A DNA stretch of 64,000 nt from Citrobacter telavivensis (GCA_009363175.1 CP045205.1:1240001-1304000); one strand, 5' to 3'. Numbered from the stretch's first letter, positions 46,885 through 56,562 are shown. Program-made: numbers and translations. The notes: generated by a model not told the origin, from the letters alone.

Positions 46885-48123
46885 ATGTGGACACGACTCG
46901 AACCCTACAAATCGTCAATTATTTTATTACTTGCTCTGGTTGCAGGTGGTTTATTAGGGATTTACGCCCCCGCGTTTGCCAGTAAACTCCAGCCGATAGG
47001 TCAGATTTTCCTGAACCTGTTATTTATGATTATCGTTCCGCTGGTGGGAATCAGCGTAATGTCCTCCATCGCCAGCATGACCGACCTGAAACGTTTAGGG
47101 CGAATTATGGCGATTATCTTTATCGTTTCCATCGCAATGGCGTTTATTCCTGCTGCCGGTATCGTGGCGTTAGCCCTGTGGTACAACCCGGCGCAGGGGG
47201 TCACCATCGATCTTTCGCAGTCCGTGCAGGCGGGCAGCGGCAAGATGGACTTTGTCAGCATGATCACCACCAACGACTTTATTGGTCTGTTTTCTAAGTC
47301 GAATATCCTCGCGCTGATCGTGATGGCGATCATTGCCGGGATCGCGATTGGTCAGTCAGAACAGGCGGGCAAACGCATTGCCTCGCTACTGGAAGATGCC
47401 AACACCGTCATTATGAAGATCGTATCGATCATCATGAAGGTCGCGCCGCTGGGGCTTGGCTGCTACTTTGCCGCCACGATGGCCAGTCAGGATTCCGGAC
47501 TGCTGCTCACCTTTGCCCGGGCGATTGGCCTGTTCATGGTTGCCACGCTGGCTTACTACATTTTGGGTTCTATTCTTTACTCTTACATTGGCGGCGGCAT
47601 ACCGGCAGTGAAAGCCTTCTGGCGTCACGCTATTGAGCCTTCCGTGACGGCGCTGGGCACCTGTTCTTCGTTGGGAACGCTGCCGGTGACGCTGCGCGCG
47701 GGCAAAGCGATGGGGATTAACCCGGAAATTGTCGATGTCTCGATCCCGCTGCTGGTCAACCTGAATAAGGGCGGCGTGGCGATGATCGCGGCGCTGAAGA
47801 TAGTCTTTATCTACTCGGTGCTGGGGATTCCGTTCACGACGGAAACCTTCTTCCTGACCATGCTGATCGCCGTGCTTTCCGCGATTATCGTCGGCGGCGT
47901 GCCGGGTGGGGCATTCCTTGGGGAGATCTTTATCGTCACTACGCTGGGGCTGCCGATGGAAACCATTCCTATGTTAGTGGTGCTGGGCACCATTACCGAT
48001 GCGCCGGCGACGCTGATTAACGTGATTCATGATTTGAATGCGGCACAAATTGTAGAACGCTTCTCCGGGAAAAAATCGGTGAATGCAGAGATAGATGCGA
48101 CGGCTACGGTAGCCGAGGTTTAA
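46885..48123 (+). CDS. Dicarboxylate/amino acid:cation symporter (DAACS/SDF family)
   Basis: 412 residues, strongly hydrophobic. Seen: FLNLLFMIIVPLVGISVMSSI, the re-entrant serine-containing loop TALGTCSSLGTLPVT, and NLNKGGVAMIAALK plus VVLGTITDAPATLINV near the end, matching the two re-entrant hairpins of glutamate transporter homologues. It should import an anionic or polar amino acid with Na+ or H+. The PLP lyase gene 25 bases downstream suggests a sulfur amino acid or similar beta-substituted substrate (inference). Confidence 0.88.
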   Translation: MWTRLEPYKSSIILLLALVAGGLLGIYAPAFASKLQPIGQIFLNLLFMIIVPLVGISVMSSIASMTDLKRLGRIMAIIFIVSIAMAFIPAAGIVALALWYNPAQGVTIDLSQSVQAGSGKMDFVSMITTNDFIGLFSKSNILALIVMAIIAGIAIGQSEQAGKRIASLLEDANTVIMKIVSIIMKVAPLGLGCYFAATMASQDSGLLLTFARAIGLFMVATLAYYILGSILYSYIGGGIPAVKAFWRHAIEPSVTALGTCSSLGTLPVTLRAGKAMGINPEIVDVSIPLLVNLNKGGVAMIAALKIVFIYSVLGIPFTTETFFLTMLIAVLSAIIVGGVPGGAFLGEIFIVTTLGLPMETIPMLVVLGTITDAPATLINVIHDLNAAQIVERFSGKKSVNAEIDATATVAEV

Positions 48124-48148
48124 CGCAGAATTAAGGATAAGAAAAGTT

Positions 48149-49339
48149 ATGAAAGATTCAGTGAAACTCGAAACCCAGTTGATCATCGCCGGACGCGATA
48201 AACGCTATACCCAGGGTGCGGTAAACCCGGTTATCCAGCGCGCCTCTTCGCTGGTGTTTGATACCGTGAAGGACAAAAAATTCGCCACCGCCAATCGCGC
48301 AAACGGCGAGTTGTTTTACGGTCGCCGTGGCACTTATACCCACTTCGCGTTCCAGAAGGCGATGAGTGAACTGGAAGGCGGCGTCGGCTGCGCGCTTTAC
48401 CCGTGCGGCGCGGCGGCGGTGACAAACGCGATCCTCGCGTTTGTACAGAGCGGCGATCATCTGCTGATGACCGGCGCGGCGTATGAACCGACACAGGATT
48501 TCTGCAATAAGATCCTGAGTAAATTCAACGTCGAAACAACGTACTACGATCCGATGATTGGCGCCGGGATTGTCGACCTGATCCGCCCGGAAACCAAAGT
48601 GGTGTTTCTTGAATCACCGAGCTCGATCACGATGGAAGTTCAGGATGTGCCGGGAATGGTGAAGGCGATCCGCGCGGTGAATCCGGAGATCGTCATTATG
48701 ATCGACAACACCTGGGCGGCGGGCGTGCTGTTTAAGGCGCTGGACTACGGGGTGGATATCTCGATTCAGGCGGGGACTAAATACACGATCGGCCACTCGG
48801 ATGGCATGCTGGGAACGGCGGTGTCCAATGCGCGCTGCTGGGATCAATTGCGCGAGAACTCGTATCTGATGGGGCAAACGCTGGATGCTGATACCGCGTA
48901 TAACGGCAGTCGTGGCCTGCGCACGCTGTCGGTGCGCCTGAAGCAGCATCAGGAAAGCAGTATTCAGATTGCGCGCTGGTTGTCAGCACGAGCGGAAGTG
49001 GCGCGAGTAAATCATCCGGCGCTGCCGGAGTGTCCGGGGCACGAATACTTCACGCGTGATTTCAGCGGCAGTTCCGGTCTGTTCTCGTTTGTGCTGAAAA
49101 AACGACTGACGGATGAGCAGTTAGCGAACTTCCTTGATAACTTCTCTCTGTTCCATATGGCTTATTCGTGGGGCGGGTTTGAGTCGCTGATTCTGGCAAA
49201 CCAGCCGGAGGAGTTGAACAGTATTCGCCCGGCCGGAGATGTCGATTTCAGCGGGACGCTGGTGAGGGTGCATATCGGTCTGGAAGATGTCGGCGATTTG
49301 ATTGCCGACCTTGAAGCCGGCTTTGCCCGCATCGCGTAA
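48149..49339 (+). CDS. Cystathionine beta-lyase-like PLP enzyme (MetC paralogue)
   Basis: 396 residues of the Cys/Met metabolism PLP family. Seen: NRANGELFYGRRGTYTH, MIDNTWAAGVLFKAL (PLP-ring Asp), the Schiff-base Lys in SIQAGTKYTIGHSDGM, and a C-terminus (SLFHMAYSWGGFESL, LVRVHIGLEDVGDL) very close to E. coli MetC. A C-S lyase reaction on cystathionine, cystine or a related beta-substituted alanine is expected. Its operon with a symporter and a LysR regulator points to scavenging of an external amino acid rather than methionine synthesis. Confidence 0.88.
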   Translation: MKDSVKLETQLIIAGRDKRYTQGAVNPVIQRASSLVFDTVKDKKFATANRANGELFYGRRGTYTHFAFQKAMSELEGGVGCALYPCGAAAVTNAILAFVQSGDHLLMTGAAYEPTQDFCNKILSKFNVETTYYDPMIGAGIVDLIRPETKVVFLESPSSITMEVQDVPGMVKAIRAVNPEIVIMIDNTWAAGVLFKALDYGVDISIQAGTKYTIGHSDGMLGTAVSNARCWDQLRENSYLMGQTLDADTAYNGSRGLRTLSVRLKQHQESSIQIARWLSARAEVARVNHPALPECPGHEYFTRDFSGSSGLFSFVLKKRLTDEQLANFLDNFSLFHMAYSWGGFESLILANQPEELNSIRPAGDVDFSGTLVRVHIGLEDVGDLIADLEAGFARIA

Positions 49340-49347
49340 AAAGTCAC

Positions 49348-49368
49348 AGGCCCCGCATGGCGGGGCCT
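49348..49368. terminator. Bidirectional intrinsic terminator between lyase gene and mdtM
   Basis: AGGCCCCGC, loop ATG, GCGGGGCCT: a perfect 9-bp GC-rich stem between two convergent genes, followed by TGATTTTA on the plus strand. On the minus strand the T-run is poorer. It starts 9 bases past the lyase stop. Confidence 0.85.
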
Positions 49369-49372
49369 GATT

Positions 49373-50614
49373 TTACTTCTCTGTTGCCAGCTCCGTTGCC
49401 TGATACTGACGCACCCGCGCTAACAACCCTTTCAACGTGAATACCACCGCCACACCCGCAATCACCGCCAGCAGGTGAAACGGGATCCTGCCGCCGTTAA
49501 ACCACAGTCCACGCCCGATTTCGACGGAAACGGCCATGACCGCCAGGATAACCATGTTCAGCGAGGCTGACACGGTGCCTTTCGGCAGATTGTTGGTAAA
49601 CAGCGTGAAGCGAAACAGCGTCGGGAAGATAAGCCCGATACCAAACGCATACAGGCTGGTGCCCAGTACCGACCACAGCCACACGTGAGGCCAGAAAAGG
49701 TTCCCGGCAATCAGGACAAACAGGCCGCTGAGTTGAATCGGCACCGCACGCCAGATAAAGCGTGGGTCGGTCGGATCTTTCACAAAACGTGCAACGACCA
49801 TGTTGGCGACGATCACCGCACCAAATACCGGGACCTGCACCCAGGCGAACTGTGAGGAACTCATGCCGCCCGCGTCGATCAGGATCACCGGGGAAACGGC
49901 GACCCAGCTCATCATCGGGATGTAGCTCAGCGAGATCGTGGCGACCCCAAAGAGGAACACGCGGTTGCGAAAGACATCACGGAAATCGCGTACGACACCG
50001 ATCGCGCTAAATGGCACCGCACCGCGCTGGACCGTTTCCGGCATCGCCAGCAACAGGCCCATAAAGGCGATAAAACCCATCACCGCAATAATGGCAAACA
50101 GCACTTTCCAGTGGACGAAGTGCATCAGCGCCGCGCCGGAAAGCGGGCCGATGATCGGCGCCACCAGCACGATAGAGGTGATGATCGCCATCAGCTTGAT
50201 GGCTTTTGTCTGCCCGAACGCTTCCTGCACCGTGACATAACCGACCGTCGCGATAAAGCAGATGCTGGTGCCCTGCACCACGCGTGCCGCCAGGAACTGT
50301 GTCATTGAGGTGGTGAACAGCGTGGCGGTACAGGCGAGAGCAAAAATGAGCGCCCCCGTGACCAGTACCGGACGACGACCGATCCTGTCGGAAAGCGGCC
50401 CCAGCAGCCATTGCAGCGCCATCCCCCCCGCGAGATAAAGACTGACCGCTGCCGGTGCCAGACTGACATCGGCATCAAACTCTCTCACGACGTTGATGAT
50501 GCCTGGCTGAATCAGGTCCGTCGACAGATAGGCGGCAAAATCGTACAGAATCAGCGCCATCGGAAAGAACAGCGTCGTGGCGTGCCGCTTGAAAAACTCA
50601 ATAATCCATTGCAT
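49373..50614 (-). CDS. mdtM: Multidrug/pH-homeostasis MFS transporter MdtM
   Basis: 413 residues from the ATG at 50614 (GGAG 10 bases upstream), close to the 410 of E. coli MdtM; an upstream in-frame start would add 20 unrelated residues. About 12 helices, with LGPLSDRIGRRPVLVTG (MFS motif A) and IITSIVLVAPIIGPLSGAAL (DHA1 antiporter motif C). E. coli MdtM exports drugs and bile salts and exchanges Na+/K+ for H+ at alkaline pH; near-identity along the sequence supports the same role. Confidence 0.92.
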   Translation of the reverse strand: MQWIIEFFKRHATTLFFPMALILYDFAAYLSTDLIQPGIINVVREFDADVSLAPAAVSLYLAGGMALQWLLGPLSDRIGRRPVLVTGALIFALACTATLFTTSMTQFLAARVVQGTSICFIATVGYVTVQEAFGQTKAIKLMAIITSIVLVAPIIGPLSGAALMHFVHWKVLFAIIAVMGFIAFMGLLLAMPETVQRGAVPFSAIGVVRDFRDVFRNRVFLFGVATISLSYIPMMSWVAVSPVILIDAGGMSSSQFAWVQVPVFGAVIVANMVVARFVKDPTDPRFIWRAVPIQLSGLFVLIAGNLFWPHVWLWSVLGTSLYAFGIGLIFPTLFRFTLFTNNLPKGTVSASLNMVILAVMAVSVEIGRGLWFNGGRIPFHLLAVIAGVAVVFTLKGLLARVRQYQATELATEK

Positions 50615-50773
50615 ACAAAACGAACTCCATGTGGAGAACCCCTTAATGGGAACAACGAAATTCAATACTGTCACAGGGACATCAGGCAGAAAATAGAGAA
50701 CAGCAGACTGCGGATGTACTGAATTTCATGTAATCAAAAGCACTGCCCATGGGGAATCACAGACAGGGGAACA

Positions 50774-50799
50774 CATTCTGATCTGTGTCAGAATGTGTA
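50774..50799. promoter_or_regulatory. Palindromic operator-like site upstream of mdtM
   Basis: CACATTCTGA, 6-base spacer, TCAGAATGTG: a perfect 10-bp inverted repeat centred about 170 bases upstream of the mdtM start, in a 317-base region with no gene. The 26-base length and short spacer suit a dimeric regulator. The regulator is unknown. Confidence 0.5.
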
Positions 50800-50931
50800 T
50801 CGATTACAAATGGTTATCAGCACATCACACCTCGGGAAAAGTAAGTTGAACGGAAAATATACACCTTAAGTGTCATTATAATTTGATGTTAGTCAATAGA
50901 TTGAGCTGAAAACATTCCGCGCGCCAATGGT

Positions 50932-51573
50932 CTACGGGAAGAGAAAACGCCAGACGATCCCGCAGCCGAAGGCGATCAACACGGCCCCGGCAATGCGTTC
51001 GATCCACACGATCCCATGACTGAGCCGTCGCTGGACAAACGGCAGGCCAATTCCCATCACAATCAACAGATCCCAGCCTAGCACGACGCTGGTCATCCAG
51101 ACGCCGCTGACGGCCTGCTGCAACAGCGTCACTGACGGGCCAAGCAGGGCGGTCATCAGCGCCAGATAGAACAGGGCGTTTTTCGGATTGAGCAGCGATG
51201 AACCCAGCCCCAGCAGCACCTGTTTGCCCAGGCCTGGACACGTGGACTGGGCATCTGCGCCCGTCAGCGCTTGCGGACGACTGCGTAACAGCAGACTACC
51301 GATCCACAGTAAATAGAGTGCGCCCAGCAGCGCGATCAGCGTGAAGAGCAAAGGATGCTGACGGAGAATTCCCCAGCCGGCAATCGCCAGCAGGATATAG
51401 ATCCCATTACCGGCGGCGATCCCCAGACACAGCCCGGCGCTGCCGCGCAGTCGGTAGCGAACGGCGTAGCCCACCAGTAAAAAGAAATCTGGTCCGGGGC
51501 TGAGCAGCGCCACAAAGTGCGCCAGCGCCAGTGCGGGAAATGCTGGGGGAAAGAGTACAGACAACGCTTCCAT
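50932..51573 (-). CDS. LysE/RhtB-family amino acid exporter
   Basis: 213 residues from the ATG at 51573 (GAGG 5 bases upstream). Six hydrophobic helices; the family signature FVALLSPGPDFFLLVGYAVRY near the start and SLLNPKNALFYLALM in the middle. LysE/RhtB proteins export amino acids or homoserine lactone-like compounds. It follows the AraC-type regulator by 48 bases on the same strand, so that regulator likely controls it. Confidence 0.88.
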   Translation of the reverse strand: MEALSVLFPPAFPALALAHFVALLSPGPDFFLLVGYAVRYRLRGSAGLCLGIAAGNGIYILLAIAGWGILRQHPLLFTLIALLGALYLLWIGSLLLRSRPQALTGADAQSTCPGLGKQVLLGLGSSLLNPKNALFYLALMTALLGPSVTLLQQAVSGVWMTSVVLGWDLLIVMGIGLPFVQRRLSHGIVWIERIAGAVLIAFGCGIVWRFLFP

Positions 51574-51621
51574 AGTGACCTCAGTGTGCAAACCTGAGGT
51601 CACGTTACGCCCGGTGAAACG

Positions 51622-52455
51622 CTAATTATTGTCTGATATTGATCGTGCCCGCGCATACTGGCGCGGCGTGGCGGCGGTATAGCTGACAAAGGTACGGTGG
51701 AAATGACTCTGGTCGGCAAAACCGCTCTGATAGCCGACGTCGGCGATGTCGTCTCCGGCGCGCAGTCGCGTCCTGGCAAAATCGATCCGCGCGATGTTCA
51801 GATAGCTGCCCGGCGTCAGACCGGTGTCCTGCTTAAAGGTGCGGATCAGCGTTTCTTTACGCATGCCGAACTCTTGCGCGACGTCATCAAGCGACGGTGG
51901 AGAAAGCAAATTGCGTTGCAGTCGCGCTTTCAGAGACTGACTGGTCGCACGCGAACGCTGCGGATTTCCTGACTGCAAGGGGAGCGCGCGCAACAGGAGG
52001 CGGGCGGCATCGACAAGCGGTGCGGTTTGCCGCTTCTCCATTAACGCAACAAGATCCAGAAAGTGCTGAAAGCGTTGTGGGTTGCGGACCACCGGATTCG
52101 GTGCGAAGAGTGGTGTGTGGGGCGTCAGTTCGGGCAACTGAGCAAGGCACCAGTCGGCGTCAAGGTAGAGCATATGGTAGCTGCGAAACTGTCCGTCGAC
52201 AGGGTTACAGCTGTGAGGCACCAGTGGCGGGATCACAATCAGATCGCCCACCTGCAGGCGATATTCTTTGCCGTGGCTGACGCAGCAGGTTTCACCTTCC
52301 AGAATGGCCCCAATAGAGAGTTGCGGATGATGATGACGCTTATAGGCCTGATGACTGCGCCAGGTGCTGCGCAGTTCCAGCCACGTAAGCCGTTCATCGC
52401 GCCAGAACGATTGCGGAATATCTCGGGTATGGGTCACGGTCAGCGCCTCCGACAA
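51622..52455 (-). CDS. AraC-family transcriptional regulator
   Basis: 277 residues. N-terminal cupin-like sensor domain (HHHPQLSIGAILEGETCCV, LQVGDLIVIPPLVPHSCNP) and a C-terminal pair of helix-turn-helix motifs (SLDDVAQEFGMRKETLIRTFK; DIADVGYQSGFADQSHFHRTF). The layout resembles regulators of LysE-type exporters. It probably heads an operon with the exporter. Effector unknown. Confidence 0.9.
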   Translation of the reverse strand: MSEALTVTHTRDIPQSFWRDERLTWLELRSTWRSHQAYKRHHHPQLSIGAILEGETCCVSHGKEYRLQVGDLIVIPPLVPHSCNPVDGQFRSYHMLYLDADWCLAQLPELTPHTPLFAPNPVVRNPQRFQHFLDLVALMEKRQTAPLVDAARLLLRALPLQSGNPQRSRATSQSLKARLQRNLLSPPSLDDVAQEFGMRKETLIRTFKQDTGLTPGSYLNIARIDFARTRLRAGDDIADVGYQSGFADQSHFHRTFVSYTAATPRQYARARSISDNN

Positions 52456-52524
52456 AGTGATGATTTGTTATATCACAGGCCGGGCGGTGAAAACGTATTG
52501 TCGTGACGTTATGTGGAGGATGAC

Positions 52525-52550
52525 GGGCGGCATGTCAGGACATACCGCCC
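52525..52550 (-). terminator. Hairpin at the end of the sugar-acid operon
   Basis: GGGCGG-C-ATGT, loop CAGG, ACAT-A-CCGCCC: an 11-position stem with one mismatch, starting 6 bases past the dehydratase stop on the minus strand. No T-run follows, so its strength is uncertain. Confidence 0.5.
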
Positions 52551-52556
52551 GATGTA

Positions 52557-54080
52557 TTAAGCCAACACGCCAATCGGCCAGGGAACAAACTCGTTTTCCC
52601 CTAATCCCAGCGCTTCGCTTTTACTCTGTTCTCCGGAAGCCACCGCGATAATCTTCTCAAAAATCGCTTCTCCCATCTGACGCAGAGTGGCGTCTCCGTC
52701 AATGACGACGCCGCAGTTGAGATCCATATCCTCTTCCATGCGCTGATACATCGGCGTGTTGCTGGCGAGCTTCACGGTGGGTGCCGGCATTGAGCCGAAG
52801 CAAGAGCCACGCCCGGTGGTAAATGCAATCATATTGGCGCCGCCTGCGACCTGGCCCGTGGCGGAAACCGGGTCATAACCGGGGGTATCCATAAATACCA
52901 GCCCTTTTTGCGTGACGGGATATGCATAGCGGTAGACTTCCATCAGCGGAGAGTTTCCGCCTTTTTTCGCCCCACCCAGCGATTTTTCCAGCACGTTTGC
53001 CAGTCCACCGGCATTGTTGCCCGGACTCACCCGACCATTAATCTGGCAATCGCGCCCTTTGTTGTACTCCAGCCACCAGTTGATGCAATCGACGAGCTTT
53101 TGCCCGACTTCCGGCGTCACTGCGCGTGCCGTGAGGGTGTGCTCAACGCCGAAGATTTCGGTAGTTTCGGAGAGGATCGCGGTTCCACCTTGTTCCACCA
53201 GCAGGTCCATCGCGACGCCCAATGCTGGGTTCGCCGAGAGACCGGAGAATCCGTCGGAACCCCCGCACTGAAGCCCTACAGTCAGGTGCTCTACGGAGAC
53301 AGGTTGACGTTTTACCGTATTCGCATGGGGTAACATGGACTCGACAATGGCGATACCTTCGTCAATGGTTTTTCGCGTACCGCCCGTATCCTGAATTACC
53401 AGTTTGCGCAGCATCGGGTTTTCTTCGAGTCCCATCTGCTCAAAAAATCCGTGAATATTATTACGCTCGCAGCCTAACGCGACGACCAGCGCACCGGCGG
53501 TATTCGGGTTGTTGATGTACCCAGCCAGCGTACGGCGCAGCAGATCCATCGGTTCGCCGGTCATTTCCATACCGCAGCCGAGTTCGTGGACGTAGGGGAT
53601 AACGTTGTCCACGTTCGGCCATGCCTGCAGACGCTCGGGTGTAAAGTGCGCAGCAATTTTTCGCGCCACCGTTGCGCCACAGTTTCCGACGACAAACACG
53701 CCGAGAATATTGCGGGTTCCTACCCGACCATCTTCACGGATATAGCCGTTGAAAGTGCGTCGCTGCTCCGGCGGCACGGTTTTCACAGGGTGATAATCGC
53801 GGCTGAAGGCGTAATCACGTTGGAAATCTTCAAATACAATATTGTGGCTATGCAACCAGGTGCCAGCTGGCAGATCTTCCGGGGCAAAACCAATGACCGT
53901 ATTGTATTTGAGGATAGGTTCATCCTTTTTAATCAGTCTGGTGGCCACTTTATGGCCCAGCGGCACATCCTGTAGCGTGACAATCTTTTCATCGACGATA
54001 GCGGTACCGGCAGCGATGGCGATACGGGCGACGACGACATTGTCTTTATCGTCAAGGCGAATGACGGGTGATTTAGTCAT
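52557..54080 (-). CDS. UxaA/GarD family dehydratase (altronate/galactarate type)
   Basis: 507 residues from the ATG at 54080 (AGGA 9 bases upstream). It has the N-terminal SAF-like domain (about 1-95), then GYIREDGRVGTRNILGVFVVGNCGATV, HELGCGM, ALGCERNN and QCGGSDGFSGLSANPALG, and a late GRGSCFGSMPAPTVKLASN. Cysteines in these motifs suit metal or Fe-S binding of this family, which dehydrates altronate or galactarate to keto-deoxy acids. Substrate here not assignable. It is the last gene of the minus-strand operon, 17 bases after the mannonate dehydratase gene. Confidence 0.87.
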   Translation of the reverse strand: MTKSPVIRLDDKDNVVVARIAIAAGTAIVDEKIVTLQDVPLGHKVATRLIKKDEPILKYNTVIGFAPEDLPAGTWLHSHNIVFEDFQRDYAFSRDYHPVKTVPPEQRRTFNGYIREDGRVGTRNILGVFVVGNCGATVARKIAAHFTPERLQAWPNVDNVIPYVHELGCGMEMTGEPMDLLRRTLAGYINNPNTAGALVVALGCERNNIHGFFEQMGLEENPMLRKLVIQDTGGTRKTIDEGIAIVESMLPHANTVKRQPVSVEHLTVGLQCGGSDGFSGLSANPALGVAMDLLVEQGGTAILSETTEIFGVEHTLTARAVTPEVGQKLVDCINWWLEYNKGRDCQINGRVSPGNNAGGLANVLEKSLGGAKKGGNSPLMEVYRYAYPVTQKGLVFMDTPGYDPVSATGQVAGGANMIAFTTGRGSCFGSMPAPTVKLASNTPMYQRMEEDMDLNCGVVIDGDATLRQMGEAIFEKIIAVASGEQSKSEALGLGENEFVPWPIGVLA

Positions 54081-54097
54081 AGCATTGCTTCCTGTAA

Positions 54098-55156
54098 TCA
54101 ATGATTCGGATGGTCGGTTCGCGCTTTATCCAGCCCTTCCCACAATCCCTGCATGTAGGTAATTCCCAGTGCGCGGTCGAAAAGGCCATAGCCAGGAACA
54201 CCTGTTTCCCCCCAAATCATGCGCCCATGATCGGGGCGGATATAGCCGCTGTAACGTGCGTCGTGCAGGGCGGCCATAATGGCGGCCATATCCAGCGAGC
54301 CGCAGGCGCTGGGATGGGCAGATTCATAGAAATCGCCGTTTTCGCTGACCTGAACATTACGGAAGTGCACGAAATGCACCCGTTCACGTTGGGTAAATTC
54401 TGCGACCATTGCCGGGACATCGTTACGCAGATCGCTGCCTAAGGATCCGGTACACAGCGTTAAGCCGTTGGCGGGGTCATCAATGATCTCCAGCAGGCGG
54501 CGGTGATCGTCGACATTTTTCAGAATGCGCGGCAGACCAAACAGAGGGCGCGGCGGATCGTCTGCATGCAGCGCCAGCTTAAGCCCGAGCGCTTTCGCCA
54601 CCGGGATCACTTTATGCAGGAAATACTCAAGGTTTCGCCACAACTGCTCTTCATCGCAATGTTGGTATTCGGCGAGTAATTGCTGCAACTGCTCGGGGGG
54701 ATATTTCGCTCCCCAGCCGGGCAGATCGATACCTTGGCGGGGATCAACGGCATCAATGGTGGCCTGATCGTAGGATAAGGTATTGGAACCATCGGGCAGG
54801 GGATAAGCCATATTCGTGCGCGTCCAGTCAAAGACCGGCATAAAGTTATAGCAAATCACTTTGATGCCGTTTCTGGCCAGAACCTGCAGGTTCTTACAAT
54901 ATTCATCAATCAGGCGATCGCGGGTGGGTTTGCCCAGTTTTATATCTTCATGAATACGGAAGCTGTCCACGACCTCAAAATGCAGCTGTCTGGCCGCTGC
55001 GGCTTGCTTAATTTCCTGTATTTTTTCATCGGACCAACGCTGACCCAACGGTAATTTGTAGAGCGAAGAAACGATGCCATACATTCCAGGTATCTGTCGA
55101 ATGTAGTCCAGTGAGATAGGGTCTTCTGGCCCATGCCAGCGAAATAAGATTTTCAT
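54098..55156 (-). CDS. Mannonate dehydratase (UxuA family)
   Basis: 352 residues; E. coli UxuA is about 394, and the shorter form is common outside it. Seen: MKILFRWHGPEDPISLDYIRQ, YNFMPVFDWTRTN, KLALHADDPPRP, NGLTLCTGSLGS, VHFVHFRNVQ and YIRPDHGRMIW, containing the expected His, Asp and Cys metal-site residues. The reaction is D-mannonate to 2-keto-3-deoxygluconate. It overlaps the transporter gene by 4 bases. Because a canonical uxuAB set normally exists elsewhere, this is probably a paralogue for a related acid. Confidence 0.88.
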   Translation of the reverse strand: MKILFRWHGPEDPISLDYIRQIPGMYGIVSSLYKLPLGQRWSDEKIQEIKQAAAARQLHFEVVDSFRIHEDIKLGKPTRDRLIDEYCKNLQVLARNGIKVICYNFMPVFDWTRTNMAYPLPDGSNTLSYDQATIDAVDPRQGIDLPGWGAKYPPEQLQQLLAEYQHCDEEQLWRNLEYFLHKVIPVAKALGLKLALHADDPPRPLFGLPRILKNVDDHRRLLEIIDDPANGLTLCTGSLGSDLRNDVPAMVAEFTQRERVHFVHFRNVQVSENGDFYESAHPSACGSLDMAAIMAALHDARYSGYIRPDHGRMIWGETGVPGYGLFDRALGITYMQGLWEGLDKARTDHPNH

Positions 55157-56502
55157 GCGTTGTTCTCCTGTATGGCGGTAGTATTTTCACGGGGAGCTAT
55201 TTTCAGACGTTCAATTTTGCCGACAATAAACCAGTAACTGCAGACGGCGATGATGCCGTGGGTGCCGACAAAAACCAGCGCATTGGCGAACGAATTGGTT
55301 TCTTGCAGGATGTAGCCAATGACAACCGGGGTAATGATGCCCGCAATGTTGCCCAGGGAATTGAACAGGCCGCCGGTGGTACCGATGATCTCTTTCGGTG
55401 CGGTATCTGCAACGACCGCCCAGCCCAGTGAACCGAAACCTTTGCCGAAGAATGCGGCGCTCATCAGGAACATGACCATCGCTTCTGAACCGACATAGTT
55501 ACAAAGAATCATGCTGGCGCTCATGGTCAGACCGATGGTGATGGGCACTTTACGTGCCAGGCTCAGATTGTTGGTTTTACGCAACAGCCAGTCTGAGAAA
55601 AAACCGCTCAGTATGCCGCCCACCAGACCGCAAATCGCGGGCACCGAGGCCATAAATCCGGCCTGTAAGATCGACATGCCGCGCTCTTTCACCAGATAAA
55701 TCGGAAACCAGGTCATAAAGAACCAGGTGATCGCGGAAATACAGTACTGACCAATGAAAATGCCGATCAGCATCCTGCTTTTAAACAGTTGCGCGATCTC
55801 CTGCAATCCGGCACGTTTACGTTCATCTTTCACGCTGGTAACGGTATCCAGTTCAACCAGCGCGCCACCTTCTTTCAGATATTCCATTTCTTCACTGTTG
55901 ATCCCGGGATGCTTAGTGGGGACGTGGAAGAACTTTGACCAGCAGAAGGCAATCACGATGCCAATGACCCCCATCACGATAAACACGTGATCCCAGCCGA
56001 AGGCATGGCATAACCAGGCCATCAGCGGCGTGAAAATGGCGAGGGATGCGTATTGCGCGCTGTTAAAGATGGCACCGGCCACGCCGCGTTCCTGAGAAGG
56101 AAACCAGGCGGCGATGATACGTCCGGCAGAAGGACCCACCGGGGACTCGCATACACCCAGCAGGAAACGCAGGATTAGCAGGGCAGGGACAACAAACGTG
56201 ATATAGCTGACCAGTCCCATCAGGACGGTCATAACCGACCACAGCAAAATACCCAGGAACATGGCGCGTTTTGAGCCAATCTTATCGGCCACCCAACCGG
56301 CTGGCGTCATACTGATGACGTACGCCCAACTGAACGCGGAAAAGAGATAGCCTATTTCCACGGCGGAAATACCCAACTCTTTTTGCATCTCTGGCCCCGC
56401 AACGGATAGCGTGGCGCGATCGCCAGTGGCCAGCGTTAACACCAGGGTTATCATAAACAGGATGTAATAGCGGGCATGCGTTTTATTATTTTTAGTGCTC
56501 AT
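55153..56502 (-). CDS. MFS sugar-acid transporter (ACS family, GudP/ExuT-like)
   Basis: 449 residues with 12 predicted helices. The start (YYILFMITLVLTLATGDRATLSVAG), DKIGSKRAMFLGILLWS and FLLGVCESPVGPSAGRIIAAWFP are typical of the anion:cation symporter family that imports hexuronates, glucarate and galactarate. It is inside the catabolic operon and should bring in its substrate. The start lies 60 bases after the aldolase stop. Confidence 0.9.
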   Translation of the reverse strand: MSTKNNKTHARYYILFMITLVLTLATGDRATLSVAGPEMQKELGISAVEIGYLFSAFSWAYVISMTPAGWVADKIGSKRAMFLGILLWSVMTVLMGLVSYITFVVPALLILRFLLGVCESPVGPSAGRIIAAWFPSQERGVAGAIFNSAQYASLAIFTPLMAWLCHAFGWDHVFIVMGVIGIVIAFCWSKFFHVPTKHPGINSEEMEYLKEGGALVELDTVTSVKDERKRAGLQEIAQLFKSRMLIGIFIGQYCISAITWFFMTWFPIYLVKERGMSILQAGFMASVPAICGLVGGILSGFFSDWLLRKTNNLSLARKVPITIGLTMSASMILCNYVGSEAMVMFLMSAAFFGKGFGSLGWAVVADTAPKEIIGTTGGLFNSLGNIAGIITPVVIGYILQETNSFANALVFVGTHGIIAVCSYWFIVGKIERLKIAPRENTTAIQENNA

Positions 56503-56562
56503 ACTGCACTCTCCAGTTCTGACTTTCTGAGTCAGACGATGTTGTAGGGTAGTAAAGGCAAA

